A stretch of DNA of 64,000 bases from Bacteroidales bacterium (GTDB lineage Bacteria > Bacteroidota > Bacteroidia > Bacteroidales > Tenuifilaceae): assembly GCA_013141385.1 (NCBI GenBank), contig JABFRB010000001.1, positions 62,001-126,000 on the forward strand, written 5' to 3'. Position numbers and translations under genes: made by a program. How positions within the stretch are numbered: position 1 is the first letter of the stretch; the number at the start of each line of letters is the position of its first letter. Of this stretch, positions 55,350-63,476 are shown in pieces. The notes under the pieces were generated by a model. That model was given only the letters and a program-made list of their open reading frames with translations. It did no database searches and was not told where the DNA came from.

Positions 55350-56876
55350 ATGGAAAATAATTCTAAGGTTCTTTTAATGATTCTCGATGGGTGGGGGATT
55401 GGAGATAAGCAAAAATCGGATGCGATATTCAGTAATCATCCTGAGTATATGAACAAACTTTCTGCAACGTATCCGAATGCTCAACTTCTTACAAGTGGCG
55501 AAAATGTTGGTTTACCTGATGGTCAGATGGGGAACTCCGAGGTAGGGCATCTAAATATCGGAGCAGGCAGGGTGGTTTATCAGGATTTGGTTATGATTAA
55601 CAAAGAGATTAAGGAAAATAAAATCAGCAGTAATCCTGTTCTAGTTCAAGCATTCAAGTACGCTCAGGAAAAGGGAGTTGCTGTGCATTTCCTCGGTTTA
55701 GTTTCCGATGGTGGAGTTCATTCGCTCGATAAGCATCTTTATAAACTTTGCGATATTACCAAAGAGTATAATCTTGATAAGGTATACATTCACGCATTTA
55801 CCGATGGTAGAGACACCGATCCGGAAAGTGGATTAGGATTTATTAAGAGTTTAGAGAATCACCTCAAATCCAGTAATGGCGTTATTGCAACTCTTGTTGG
55901 AAGATACTATGCAATGGATAGGGATAAGCGTTGGGAAAGGATTAAAATCGCTTATGATATGCTATTATCAGGAATTGGAAAACATACCACAAGCATCATA
56001 CAATCCATTGAAAAATCATATAAAGAGGGGATTACCGATGAGTTTATTAAACCTATTGTTAGAGTTGACGATAAAGGTAATCCCATTGGTACTATAAAAG
56101 AGGGCGATGTTGTTATCTGTTTCAACTTTAGAACAGATAGATTACGGGAGATGACCGTTGTTTTAACCCAAAAGGATATGCCTGAGTTTGGGATGAAAAC
56201 ATTACCGCTACATTACGTTACCCTCACCAGCTACGATGAGTCTTTCAAAGGAGTTAATATGGTATATGAGAAGGATAATCTTTCCAATACACTTGGAGAG
56301 GTTGTTTCAAAGGCAGGTTTAAACCAGCTTCGAATTGCCGAAACCGAAAAGTATGCGCATGTTACCTTCTTCTTCTCAGGCGGTCGCGAAAAGATTTTTA
56401 CAAATGAGCAAAGAATTATGATTCCCTCGCCAAAAGTTGCTACCTACGATCTTAAGCCAGAGATGAGCGCTTATGAAGTAAAGGATGCATTAGTAGATGA
56501 GCTAAAAAATCAGACACACCATTTTATATGTCTCAATTTTGCAAATGGCGATATGGTAGGCCATACTGGTATTTATGAAGCTATTTCAAAAGCCATTAAA
56601 GCTGTTGATAGTTGTGTTCACGATGTTGTTGAAACAGCAAAAGCAAATGGTTATACCGTTATCATTATTGCCGATCATGGAAATGCAGATTATGCAATTA
56701 ACCCTGATGGTTCGCCTAATACCGCTCACTCTTTAAATCCCGTTCCAATTATTCTGGTTTCCGAAAAGTATAAAAAGGTTGATAGTGGAATCCTTGCGGA
56801 TGTTGCACCCACAATTCTTTCAATAATGGGATTAACAATACCCAAAGAAATGACTGGGAAAGTATTGTGCAAATAA
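55350..56876 (+). CDS. gpmI: 2,3-bisphosphoglycerate-independent phosphoglycerate mutase
   Basis: 508 residues of the alkaline-phosphatase superfamily. [10 protein letters not shown] with Asp13, the phospho-acceptor Ser63 in [33 protein letters not shown], and the metal-binding DHGNAD and [10 protein letters not shown] are all present. It interconverts 3- and 2-phosphoglycerate in glycolysis, in the cytoplasm. It is 15 bases upstream of the DUF3109 gene, in one transcript. Confidence 0.97.
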   Translation: MENNSKVLLMILDGWGIGDKQKSDAIFSNHPEYMNKLSATYPNAQLLTSGENVGLPDGQMGNSEVGHLNIGAGRVVYQDLVMINKEIKENKISSNPVLVQAFKYAQEKGVAVHFLGLVSDGGVHSLDKHLYKLCDITKEYNLDKVYIHAFTDGRDTDPESGLGFIKSLENHLKSSNGVIATLVGRYYAMDRDKRWERIKIAYDMLLSGIGKHTTSIIQSIEKSYKEGITDEFIKPIVRVDDKGNPIGTIKEGDVVICFNFRTDRLREMTVVLTQKDMPEFGMKTLPLHYVTLTSYDESFKGVNMVYEKDNLSNTLGEVVSKAGLNQLRIAETEKYAHVTFFFSGGREKIFTNEQRIMIPSPKVATYDLKPEMSAYEVKDALVDELKNQTHHFICLNFANGDMVGHTGIYEAISKAIKAVDSCVHDVVETAKANGYTVIIIADHGNADYAINPDGSPNTAHSLNPVPIILVSEKYKKVDSGILADVAPTILSIMGLTIPKEMTGKVLCK

Positions 56877-56891
56877 ATCATAGAACTTCTA

Positions 56892-57473
56892 ATGATTCAA
56901 ATTGACGATAAAGTACTAAGTATTGATATTCTCCAAAAGCATTTCTGCTGTGATTTGGCAAAATGCCTTGGAGCATGCTGCGTTTATGGACAATCCGGTG
57001 CTCCATTGGATAAGGATGAGATTGTAATCCTTGAAGATATTCTTGATACCATTAAGCCATACCTTAAACCCGAAGGGCTAAAGGCCATTCAGAAACAAGG
57101 TGTTGCAATAATAGATACCGATGGTGATTTAGTTACTCCCCTTATTGATGGGAAGGAGTGCGCTTATAGTATCAACAAAAATGGAGTTTGCCTTTGCGCA
57201 ATTGAGCAGGCTTGGCTTGATAAAAAGGTTGATTTTCGTAAACCTATTTCGTGTCATCTTTACCCAATTAGAGTGAAAAGGTTCACATCATTTATTGGAC
57301 TTAGTTACGATCAGTGGGATATATGCGAACCTGCACGTAAACTTGGCTTAAATAAAAACCTACCTGTTTATAAATGTTTAGAGGATGCCATTACACGTGC
57401 TTTTGGTAAAGAGTTCTATCAACAGGTTGAAGAGGCAGCAAAGCTAATTGAAAAGGAGAATATCAAAGGTTGA
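56892..57473 (+). CDS. DUF3109-family cysteine-rich protein
   Basis: 193 residues. Cysteines are grouped as HFCCDLAKCLGACCVYGQSG at the N-terminus, then CAYS, GVCLCAIEQAW, SCHLYPIRV and DICEPARKL, a pattern shared with the YkgJ-type zinc/iron-cluster fold. The family is conserved in Bacteroidota without a tested role. It shares a transcript with gpmI. A dispersed repeat starts 5 bases after its stop codon. Confidence 0.85.
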   Translation: MIQIDDKVLSIDILQKHFCCDLAKCLGACCVYGQSGAPLDKDEIVILEDILDTIKPYLKPEGLKAIQKQGVAIIDTDGDLVTPLIDGKECAYSINKNGVCLCAIEQAWLDKKVDFRKPISCHLYPIRVKRFTSFIGLSYDQWDICEPARKLGLNKNLPVYKCLEDAITRAFGKEFYQQVEEAAKLIEKENIKG

Positions 57474-57478
57474 TATTT

Positions 57479-57629
57479 TAACATGAGTTCGATCTAAACA
57501 TAATACTTTGATTTTCTTATAGAGATAGATTGTTGCTTTGTCATGCTGAACGGAGTGAAGCATCTGCTTTATAGATAATTAGATCCTTCGCTTCGCTCAG
57601 GATGACATCTTACATCAAACTAGAGATTA
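57479..57629. repeat. Dispersed inverted-repeat element, copy 5 (151 bp)
   Basis: Ends TAACATGAGTTCGATCTAAA and CTTACATCAAACTAGAGATTA. The interior TTGCTTTGTCATGCTGAACG and GATCCTTCGCTTCGCTCAGG blocks are as in copy 1. Confidence 0.82.
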
Positions 57630-57647
57630 AACCGTTTTGAGTTTGAT

Positions 57648-57683
57648 AAGAGTTCCGAACTTTTTAAAAAGTTCGGAACTCTT
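57648..57683. terminator. Perfect 36-bp palindrome after DUF3109
   Basis: AAGAGTTCCGAACTTTTT joined to its exact complement AAAAAGTTCGGAACTCTT, with no loop bases beyond the A/T centre. It is likely the terminator of the gpmI-DUF3109 transcript. Confidence 0.65.
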
Positions 57684-57704
57684 GGTTTTAAAAAGGTAAT
57701 ATTC

Positions 57705-57927
57705 TAACGTCAGTTCGAAATAAGGAATTATATTGAAGAGTTGAGAATTTAAGGTGTTACACATTGTAGATTTTGCATTTATGCAAAATCAAAAAACCTC
57801 TGTGTTCTTTGTGTTTCTCAGTATCAACAAACATTATTATGGTAAGCTTGTATCTTATTAAACCGACCATTTTGTTAAATCCAAAACTTAAAATCTCTGT
57901 GTTAAAACATATGTCGAACTTATGTTA
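57705..57927. repeat. Possible degenerate repeat with TAACGTCAGTTCG end
   Basis: The left end TAACGTCAGTTCGAAATAAG is the consensus end of the 4515 family; the right end ATGTCGAACTTATGTTA is weaker. The interior does not match the family but has CTCTGTGTTCTTTGTGTTTC, similar to the direct repeats at 60971 and 62181. The short frame at 57773-57961 inside it is not a gene. Confidence 0.35.
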
Positions 57928-57980
57928 TTTTAATAAAAATTGCATAATATTATACCCGTAAATATTAAAAAATCAAAACC

Positions 57981-59357
57981 ATGGATTACATAAAGAAATA
58001 TGTTGACGAAAACAAGGATAGATTTCTTGAAGAGCTTTTTGGATTGATACGTATTCCTTCAATCAGCTCATTAAGCGAAAATCACCCTGATATGGTAAAG
58101 GCGGCTGAGTATTGGGCTAAAACCATACTTAATGCTGGAGCCGACAAAGCCGAGGTAATGCCAACAGACGGAAATCCAATAGTTTATGGGGAAAAAATAA
58201 TCGATCCTAAATTACCCACCGTGCTTGTTTACGCTCATTACGATGTAATGCCTGTTGATCCTTTAGAATTGTGGAATTCAAAACCTTTTGAACCAGAAAT
58301 TCGTGATGGTAGGATATGGGCTCGTGGAGCTAACGATGATAAAGGTCAATCATTTATTCACGCCAAAGCCTTTGAATTGATGGTTAAAACCAACACTCTT
58401 CCCTGTAATATAAAATTTATGATTGAAGGGGAGGAGGAGATTGGTTCACCAAGCATTACAAAGTGGTGTGCTACTCATAAAGATCTGCTTAAAGCGGATG
58501 TAATACTAGTATCTGATACCTCTTTGTTAGGGAAGGAAACCCCATCTATTACAGTTGGTCTTAGAGGTTTAGCCTATATGGAAGTTGAGGTAACTGGGCC
58601 AAATCAGGATTTACATTCTGGATTGTTTGGTGGAGCAGTTGCCAATCCTATTAATATTCTCTCTAAGCTAATTGCATCGCTTCACGATGAAAATAACCAT
58701 ATCACCATTCCTGGCTTTTATGATGATGTTCAAGAAGTAGATCCTGCAGAACGTGCAGAAATGGCTAAAGCACCATTTGACTTAGAACAATATAAGAAAG
58801 CCCTTGGTATAGATAATATTCATGGCGAGAAAGGTTTTTCAACAATTGAACGAACTGGAATTAGACCTACACTCGATGTGAATGGAATTTGGGGTGGTTA
58901 TACAGCAGAGGGTTCAAAAACAGTTCTCCCTTCAAAGGCTTATGCTAAAATCTCAATGCGTTTAGTCCCTAATCAGGATCATAAGAAGATTGCTAAGCAA
59001 TTCCAGGACCATTTCAATGCTATTGCCCCCAAAAGCGTAAAGGTAAAGGTAAACGCTCATCACGGAGGTCAAGGTTATGTTGCCCCAACCAACACAGTAG
59101 GTTATCAGGCTGCAAGCCAAGCTATGTTCGAAATATTTGGGAAACGACCTATTCCATTCCGAAGCGGAGGTAGTATTCCAATCATAAGCACATTTGAAGA
59201 CACCTTGGGTATTAAATCAATACTATTAGGATTTGGTCTTGAATCGGATGCAATCCATTCACCGAATGAAAATTTCTCGGTCGAAATATTCCTTAAAGGG
59301 ATAGAGGTTGTACCTCGATTTTTCAAATATTTTGCAGAATATTCTAACAAGAAGTAA
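57981..59357 (+). CDS. M20 family metallodipeptidase
   Basis: 458 residues of the CNDP/PepV-like M20 class. Metal and catalytic signs: VYAHYDVMPVDP (first His and catalytic Asp), GANDDKGQ (bridging Asp), MIEGEEEIGS (catalytic Glu and Glu ligand), DTSLL, and a C-terminal AIHSPNEN with the last His. A dimerisation lid domain (GLRGLAYMEVEVTGPNQDLH) interrupts the catalytic domain. Hydrolyses dipeptides in the cytoplasm. Single gene with its own terminator. Confidence 0.94.
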   Translation: MDYIKKYVDENKDRFLEELFGLIRIPSISSLSENHPDMVKAAEYWAKTILNAGADKAEVMPTDGNPIVYGEKIIDPKLPTVLVYAHYDVMPVDPLELWNSKPFEPEIRDGRIWARGANDDKGQSFIHAKAFELMVKTNTLPCNIKFMIEGEEEIGSPSITKWCATHKDLLKADVILVSDTSLLGKETPSITVGLRGLAYMEVEVTGPNQDLHSGLFGGAVANPINILSKLIASLHDENNHITIPGFYDDVQEVDPAERAEMAKAPFDLEQYKKALGIDNIHGEKGFSTIERTGIRPTLDVNGIWGGYTAEGSKTVLPSKAYAKISMRLVPNQDHKKIAKQFQDHFNAIAPKSVKVKVNAHHGGQGYVAPTNTVGYQAASQAMFEIFGKRPIPFRSGGSIPIISTFEDTLGIKSILLGFGLESDAIHSPNENFSVEIFLKGIEVVPRFFKYFAEYSNKK

Positions 59358-59363
59358 ATCAAT

Positions 59364-59391
59364 AAAAAGGAGTAATTTTTTACTCCTTTTT
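59364..59391 (+). terminator. Terminator of the M20 dipeptidase gene
   Basis: AAAAAGGAGTAA-TTTT-TTACTCCTTTTT, 7 bases after the stop, perfect 12-bp stem with a T-rich tail. Confidence 0.88.
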
Positions 59392-59458
59392 TGTTTATTT
59401 GAACTAGCATTTAATTCACCTTTTTATTATATTCGTATTTTCTTCTAAAACTATAGTT

Positions 59459-59974
59459 ATGAAGATACTCAATCAAATTCACCTCCTAGCGTTAGGTGTA
59501 TCAATGATATTAATTTTGTTATCCTGCTCAGCTCCTGTTGAGAAGAAAGTTGATAAATCTACTTTACAGGAAAAGGCAAAAGTGAGTATCAATAATTGGG
59601 TTAGAAAACACCCAGAGGAGTATAAGAAGTACAAACCTATTTCATTTGAAGATTTTACTATTAGGTACGAAAAAACTGAACTAACTCACTATTTATCCGA
59701 TAAGATTGAGGAGCAGCAGGCTAAGCCTACAGTAAATAAACATGTACTCGATAGCCTAAAGAATTTGCTTGAAAAAAACAAGGGACTTCTAATGGGATAC
59801 ACAATCATTCATAAATATCATACTAAAACTTTTGCAGGGGAGGTGGTTAATCATAAAGATCTTGTTTTTTTAGATACTATATTCAGAATTGCAACCATTC
59901 TTGAGCCCGATGCTTACGATATGATTCTCGATCAGAAAATAATATTCAGACCCGATTCTCTGGAGAAAAAATAA
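59459..59974 (+). CDS. Hypothetical lipoprotein
   Basis: 171 residues. The hydrophobic signal ends in LILLSCSAP, a lipobox with the lipidated Cys at residue 23. The mature part is charged and helical without a recognised domain. It is probably held at the inner leaflet of the outer membrane or the surface. Single gene; followed by a CGCAAAG hairpin repeat and convergent with the AlkD-like gene. Confidence 0.65.
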   Translation: MKILNQIHLLALGVSMILILLSCSAPVEKKVDKSTLQEKAKVSINNWVRKHPEEYKKYKPISFEDFTIRYEKTELTHYLSDKIEEQQAKPTVNKHVLDSLKNLLEKNKGLLMGYTIIHKYHTKTFAGEVVNHKDLVFLDTIFRIATILEPDAYDMILDQKIIFRPDSLEKK

Positions 59975-60005
59975 TTAAAAAATCTATCTGAAAAGTCAAA
60001 ATTAG

Positions 60006-60111
60006 TTCTCGCAAAGCATATAAAAGAAAAACGCGAAGTTCGCAAAGTGTTGAAATAATAATGAATAATATTCTTTGCGAACTTTGCGAAAACTTGGCGT
60101 TCTTTGCGTGA
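60006..60111. repeat. CGCAAAG-family hairpin repeat, second copy
   Basis: CTCGCAAAG...CGAAGTTCGCAAAG on the left faces CTTTGCGAACTTTGCG...CTTTGCGTGAA on the right, around ATAATAATGAATAATATT. It lies between convergent genes and may serve as a terminator. Confidence 0.6.
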
Positions 60112-60122
60112 ACCCCTTAGTC

Positions 60123-60830
60123 TTAGCATCTAGCAGTTTTACGCTTTTTACCAACTTGCCTCTTTTCAATATTATTATTAATATATTCCGTTGCTAAAGG
60201 AACTTTACAGGCAGTTCCGTTCATATCAACTGCTACTTTTCCAATTTTACTGGCTACAGCATTCGACTTATCGGTTAATTCCTTAATGAATGTCGCAATG
60301 GCAATAACAAATCCATTCATTGTCATGCGTACTCTATTCGGTGAGCTGTGAATTTCTTTAGCAACTCTGTCGAGCAGCTGGCTATACGTTTTGATATCCA
60401 AATCCTCATCCTGATTTACGCCAGCATAATAGGATAAAACAACCCAACCCGCCGCAGCAATCCTTTCCTGATCCGATTGAATCCACTTCAGCCCAAGTTC
60501 AAAACCAAAACTTGTTTCTGCGGCAACCCAAGGAACTGCAAACTCATTTAAATAGAACCAATAGGCTTTATCAATCCAATCGTTTAATTGTGCTTCGGAT
60601 ATTTTTTTCTCATCAGCCATTAAACAGGCAAGATACATAGCATCCGAATTCCCTGTTTTATAAAGTTCTAAAGACAACTCGTGATTCTTTTTTGTCTTCT
60701 TAAGTATCTTTTTCAGATCGGCTACCTTAACACCAAAGAACGGCTCTCTTGCACCATGTTTCATTAGCGTGCTTTTAGTCTGCTTATCACCGTACTTTTC
60801 AAGTTCTATGAGAATTTCGTTTGCTGTCAT
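60123..60830 (-). CDS. AlkD-like DNA alkylation repair protein (HEAT-repeat glycosylase)
   Basis: 235 residues of the PF08713 fold: helical HEAT-like repeats with the opening KHGAREPFFGVKVADLKKI and segments DWIDKAYWFYLNEF, AAETSFGFELGLKW. AlkD enzymes excise N3- and N7-alkylpurines without base flipping. The key Asp/Trp of Bacillus AlkD cannot be placed with certainty here, so activity is not assured. The C-terminus is Lys/Arg-rich (RQVGKKRKTARC), suiting DNA contact. Confidence 0.85.
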   Translation of the reverse strand: MTANEILIELEKYGDKQTKSTLMKHGAREPFFGVKVADLKKILKKTKKNHELSLELYKTGNSDAMYLACLMADEKKISEAQLNDWIDKAYWFYLNEFAVPWVAAETSFGFELGLKWIQSDQERIAAAGWVVLSYYAGVNQDEDLDIKTYSQLLDRVAKEIHSSPNRVRMTMNGFVIAIATFIKELTDKSNAVASKIGKVAVDMNGTACKVPLATEYINNNIEKRQVGKKRKTARC

Positions 60831-60970
60831 ATCTCTCCGAATTACATTATTTGCTTACAATATTAATAAACTTTTTAATTGCACCTAAACTAAACCCATT
60901 CAGGATTCTGAAATTTATACTTTGGCTAGCGGGTGTCTCCAAAATCCTCTATGGAACTTTGTGTTAATCT

Positions 60971-61231
60971 CTGTGGAACTCTGTGTAATTTTTAAAATAT
61001 TGTTACACAGAGTATCACGAAGAAGCCACAGAGATGCACAAAGAGAAAAGAGAGTTGCTTTTAGACTTTTCTAACACCCTCTTATTCCATTATATTACCA
61101 AAATTGGTTAGCACTACACATCCTATCGCAAAATGCGATAGTTTATCCCATTCTAGTTTATTGCAAGGGTTGCCATGCTGCGCAAGCAGAGTATAAGTTA
61201 CTGTTTTCACTGGCAAAGTCTGTTTTGATAA
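60971..61231 (+). repeat. Direct repeat A flanking the MNT-HEPN module
   Basis: About 260 bp, closely similar (visual estimate near 85%) to 62181-62428, in the same orientation. Internal marks in both: CTCTGTGTAA...TTACACAGAG, GAAGCCACAGAGATGCACA, the hairpin CTATCGCAAAATGCGATAG and TTATTGCAAGGGTTGC. It fills most of the 534-base gap upstream of the MNT gene; the remainder holds no gene. Confidence 0.8.
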
Positions 61232-61364
61232 TTTAAACTAAGTGGAACGGGGTATTGTTTATCAAAGCCTAAATATAGATACTAGCTAGCATTCGGTAAA
61301 AAAACGAACACACCCTGTACATACATTTAATATTATGTAGTAACTTGCATCAAATTTAGATGTT

Positions 61365-61685
61365 ATGATCGATTCAAACAAAATAAATGAGATTGCTATT
61401 CGGATTGCCGCAAGATTCAATCCCGATAAGATTATTTTATTTGGATCGTATGCAAATGGAACACAGAAAGAGGATAGCGATTTAGATTTATTAATAATTC
61501 AAGATTCAGATTTGCCCCCACAAAAAAGAGGATTTGATATTCGTATGTCACTAATTGGGGCAGAGATACCTTTTGACATACTGATTTATACAAAATCTGA
61601 ATTTGAGCAAGAGAAGAATAGAAGATTTTCTTTTTTAAGCACCGCAATTAAAAATTCTAAAGTACTCTATGAGCGAGCAGATTGA
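61365..61685 (+). CDS. MNT-type nucleotidyltransferase (antitoxin of MNT-HEPN pair)
   Basis: 106 residues, a minimal nucleotidyltransferase with GS-x10-DxD intact (Gly27-Ser28, Asp39 and Asp41 in DSDLDL), so catalytic competence is likely. In MntA/HepT systems the nucleotidyltransferase silences the HEPN toxin by transferring AMP to it. It overlaps the HEPN gene by 17 bases. The pair lies between two direct repeats, consistent with an acquired module. Confidence 0.88.
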   Translation: MIDSNKINEIAIRIAARFNPDKIILFGSYANGTQKEDSDLDLLIIQDSDLPPQKRGFDIRMSLIGAEIPFDILIYTKSEFEQEKNRRFSFLSTAIKNSKVLYERAD

Positions 61686-62064
61686 GGAAATTAAGGAGTG
61701 GATTGAAAAAGCAGACCATGATTTAGGTTCAGCCAAAATAATTTATCTTCACCTACCCGATTATTTCGACACCATTGCATTCCACTGCCAACAAGCGGTA
61801 GAAAAATATATTAAAGCGATTTTAGTTTTAAATAAAATTGAATTTCTAAGGTCACATGACCTAGTCTACCTATTGGAATTACTCTCCCGAAACATTGAGA
61901 TTGATGAAGCGAAGTTCCGAAAAGCCTTTACCTTAAATAATTATGGCGTTCAAATAAGATACCCTAATAAAATCATTAAACTTACAAAGGAAGAGCTCGA
62001 AACCGCAATCCAAATTGCAGAGGAATTTCGAGCATTTTCAGTTGATTTAATAGGATTAAAATAA
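61669..62064 (+). CDS. HEPN-domain protein (toxin of MNT-HEPN pair)
   Basis: 131 residues, a four-helix HEPN domain (PF05168): FHCQQAVEKYIKAILV (38-53), LRSHDLVYLLELL (60-72), and NNYGVQIRYPNK (90-101). The R-x4-6-H RNase motif of HepT is not evident after Arg97, so RNase activity is doubtful; the adjacent Tyr98 could still be an AMP acceptor. Coupled translation with the nucleotidyltransferase via a 17-base overlap supports a paired function. Confidence 0.88.
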   Translation: MSEQIEEIKEWIEKADHDLGSAKIIYLHLPDYFDTIAFHCQQAVEKYIKAILVLNKIEFLRSHDLVYLLELLSRNIEIDEAKFRKAFTLNNYGVQIRYPNKIIKLTKEELETAIQIAEEFRAFSVDLIGLK

Positions 62065-62180
62065 AAATTTCGACCGCCACTCTAATCAAACCCTTTCATA
62101 TTAAACCATTGTCCTATTACGATATTCGATTAAAGTAGAACCTTAACCGTATCTGGTAAAAAGGCTGTCTTAAAAGTCAT

Positions 62181-62428
62181 CTGTGGAACTCTGTGTAATT
62201 TTTTAAATATTGTTACACAGAGATCACGAAGAAGCCACAGAGATGCACAGAGAGAAAAGAGAGTTATTTTTAGATTTTTCAGACACCCTCTTATTCCATT
62301 ATATTTACCACTACACATCCTATCGCAAAATGCGATAGTTTATCCGATTTTAGTTTATTGCAAGGGTTGCAATGCTGCGCAAGAGGGGTGTAAGTTACTC
62401 TTCTCACAGGCAAAGCCTGTTTTGATAA
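62181..62428 (+). repeat. Direct repeat B flanking the MNT-HEPN module
   Basis: Second copy of the repeat at 60971, 248 bp, same orientation, with the same hairpins (ATCGCAAAATGCGAT and TTACACAGAG pairing). Together the two bracket about 950 bp containing only the two-gene module. The rest of 62065-62494 is non-coding. Confidence 0.8.
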
Positions 62429-62494
62429 GTTTGATTTAGACAGAGCTTAAGCCGAAAGGGGTAACAAAGGATTTAATATAGAACTAACGTTATG

Positions 62495-62944
62495 TTAGCT
62501 ATTCAAATTTGGAGTTTCTGGCTTAACCTCTTTTGATATTACTATCTGAGTCCAATCCGAATTCTCCTTTGATATTATAAACTCTACCCTTTCAACAAAT
62601 ACGCTGAAATCAGGATTTTTCAAGTACATTCCCGATTTTGTTTCGTACAAATATTTCTCGTGTTTCAAACTTTCGCTTGTTGCCCTATACTGTATCCACT
62701 TTTCCTGAAACTTAAAAGCAATAAGAACACCAGAAATAATACCAATTGCTATAGATAATACTCCAGCAATAAACTTTACAATATATAATCCCTCCGATGA
62801 AGCTATTAGGAAAGGAACTATAGCGGCAAACACAATCTCTGTGGTTTTAAAGAAGTAGTAGTAATTTTTATTTATACTACTTTTATCGCTATACCAATTT
62901 ATTTGACCATCAAGACGATCATTAATATATTTTTCAACTTCCAT
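62495..62944 (-). CDS. DUF4231 / SLATT-type two-helix membrane protein
   Basis: 149 residues. Two hydrophobic helices (about 33-48 and 55-77) are followed by the signature KFQEKWIQYRATSESLKHEKYLY (78-100) and VERVEFIISKENSDW (117-131), matching DUF4231, a SLATT-like fold. SLATT proteins are proposed pore-forming effectors of nucleotide-triggered defence systems. It is last gene in a three-gene minus-strand operon, 3 bases after the TIR-like gene. Membrane effector role inferred from the family and operon. Confidence 0.82.
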   Translation of the reverse strand: MEVEKYINDRLDGQINWYSDKSSINKNYYYFFKTTEIVFAAIVPFLIASSEGLYIVKFIAGVLSIAIGIISGVLIAFKFQEKWIQYRATSESLKHEKYLYETKSGMYLKNPDFSVFVERVEFIISKENSDWTQIVISKEVKPETPNLNS

Positions 62945-62947
62945 AAA

Positions 62948-63463
62948 TTAATAGTTATTATATAATTGTGATACTTTTCCATACCATTTTAAGAAAACAT
63001 GTTTTAGTTCATTCGTTTTTTCTTCGGTTGGATTAGATGATGGCATTTCATGAATAAATACATCTGAAATCCCAATATCAAATATTCCGCCTTCAATACC
63101 TTTCTCTTTAAAAATAAGCAAAGGCAATTTTAATCCGTATAGGATTCCAGCCTCCAATTGATTCCAAGGCGTAGGTAGCAGCACATTAGATGCTTCTAGT
63201 ATCTCCTTTTCTTCTTCTGTATTTCTCTTTCTTATGCCTTTTTGTACACAAATTTGCTCAAAACCAAGTATTATGCCTCCTGCACAATGTTTTGCAATGA
63301 AATAAACTTCTTTAAGAGGGTAATCAGCTGGATAATCACTTCTACCTAAGGCTCTATCCTCCAATTGAAGCTCTTTTAGAAACTTTATTATTAAATCTCG
63401 TTTTTCTTCTTGCTCCTTACTCAATGTTGTTGGACAAGAAACAAATACAGGTATTTTATGCAT
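62948..63463 (-). CDS. TIR / deoxyribosyltransferase-like Rossmannoid protein
   Basis: 171 residues, cytosolic, alternating strand-helix layout. VFVSCP (6-11) opens the fold; LGRSDYP (39-45), KHCAGGIILGFEQ (58-70) and PTPWNQLEAGILYGLKLPLL (97-116) follow. Glu104 in the NQLEAG turn lies where nucleoside deoxyribosyltransferases and TIR domains keep their catalytic Glu. No GG-rich SLOG motif was seen. It could bind or cleave an NAD- or nucleotide-derived signal. It is flanked by a ThsB-like TIR gene (13-base gap) and the DUF4231 gene (3-base gap). Function not proven. Confidence 0.6.
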   Translation of the reverse strand: MHKIPVFVSCPTTLSKEQEEKRDLIIKFLKELQLEDRALGRSDYPADYPLKEVYFIAKHCAGGIILGFEQICVQKGIRKRNTEEEKEILEASNVLLPTPWNQLEAGILYGLKLPLLIFKEKGIEGGIFDIGISDVFIHEMPSSNPTEEKTNELKHVFLKWYGKVSQLYNNY

Positions 63464-63476
63464 ACATTATCTTTTA

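Noticed and set aside
57773-57961. 62-codon plus-strand frame before the M20 dipeptidase
   Set aside because: Lies in a degenerate repeat, has no ribosome site and low-complexity composition; the start overlaps dispersed-repeat sequence.
62948-63463. SLOG domain in the middle protein of the TIR operon
   Set aside because: No GGxxGxM or PGG-type loop; the NQLEAG/KLPLL features fit deoxyribosyltransferase or TIR folds better.
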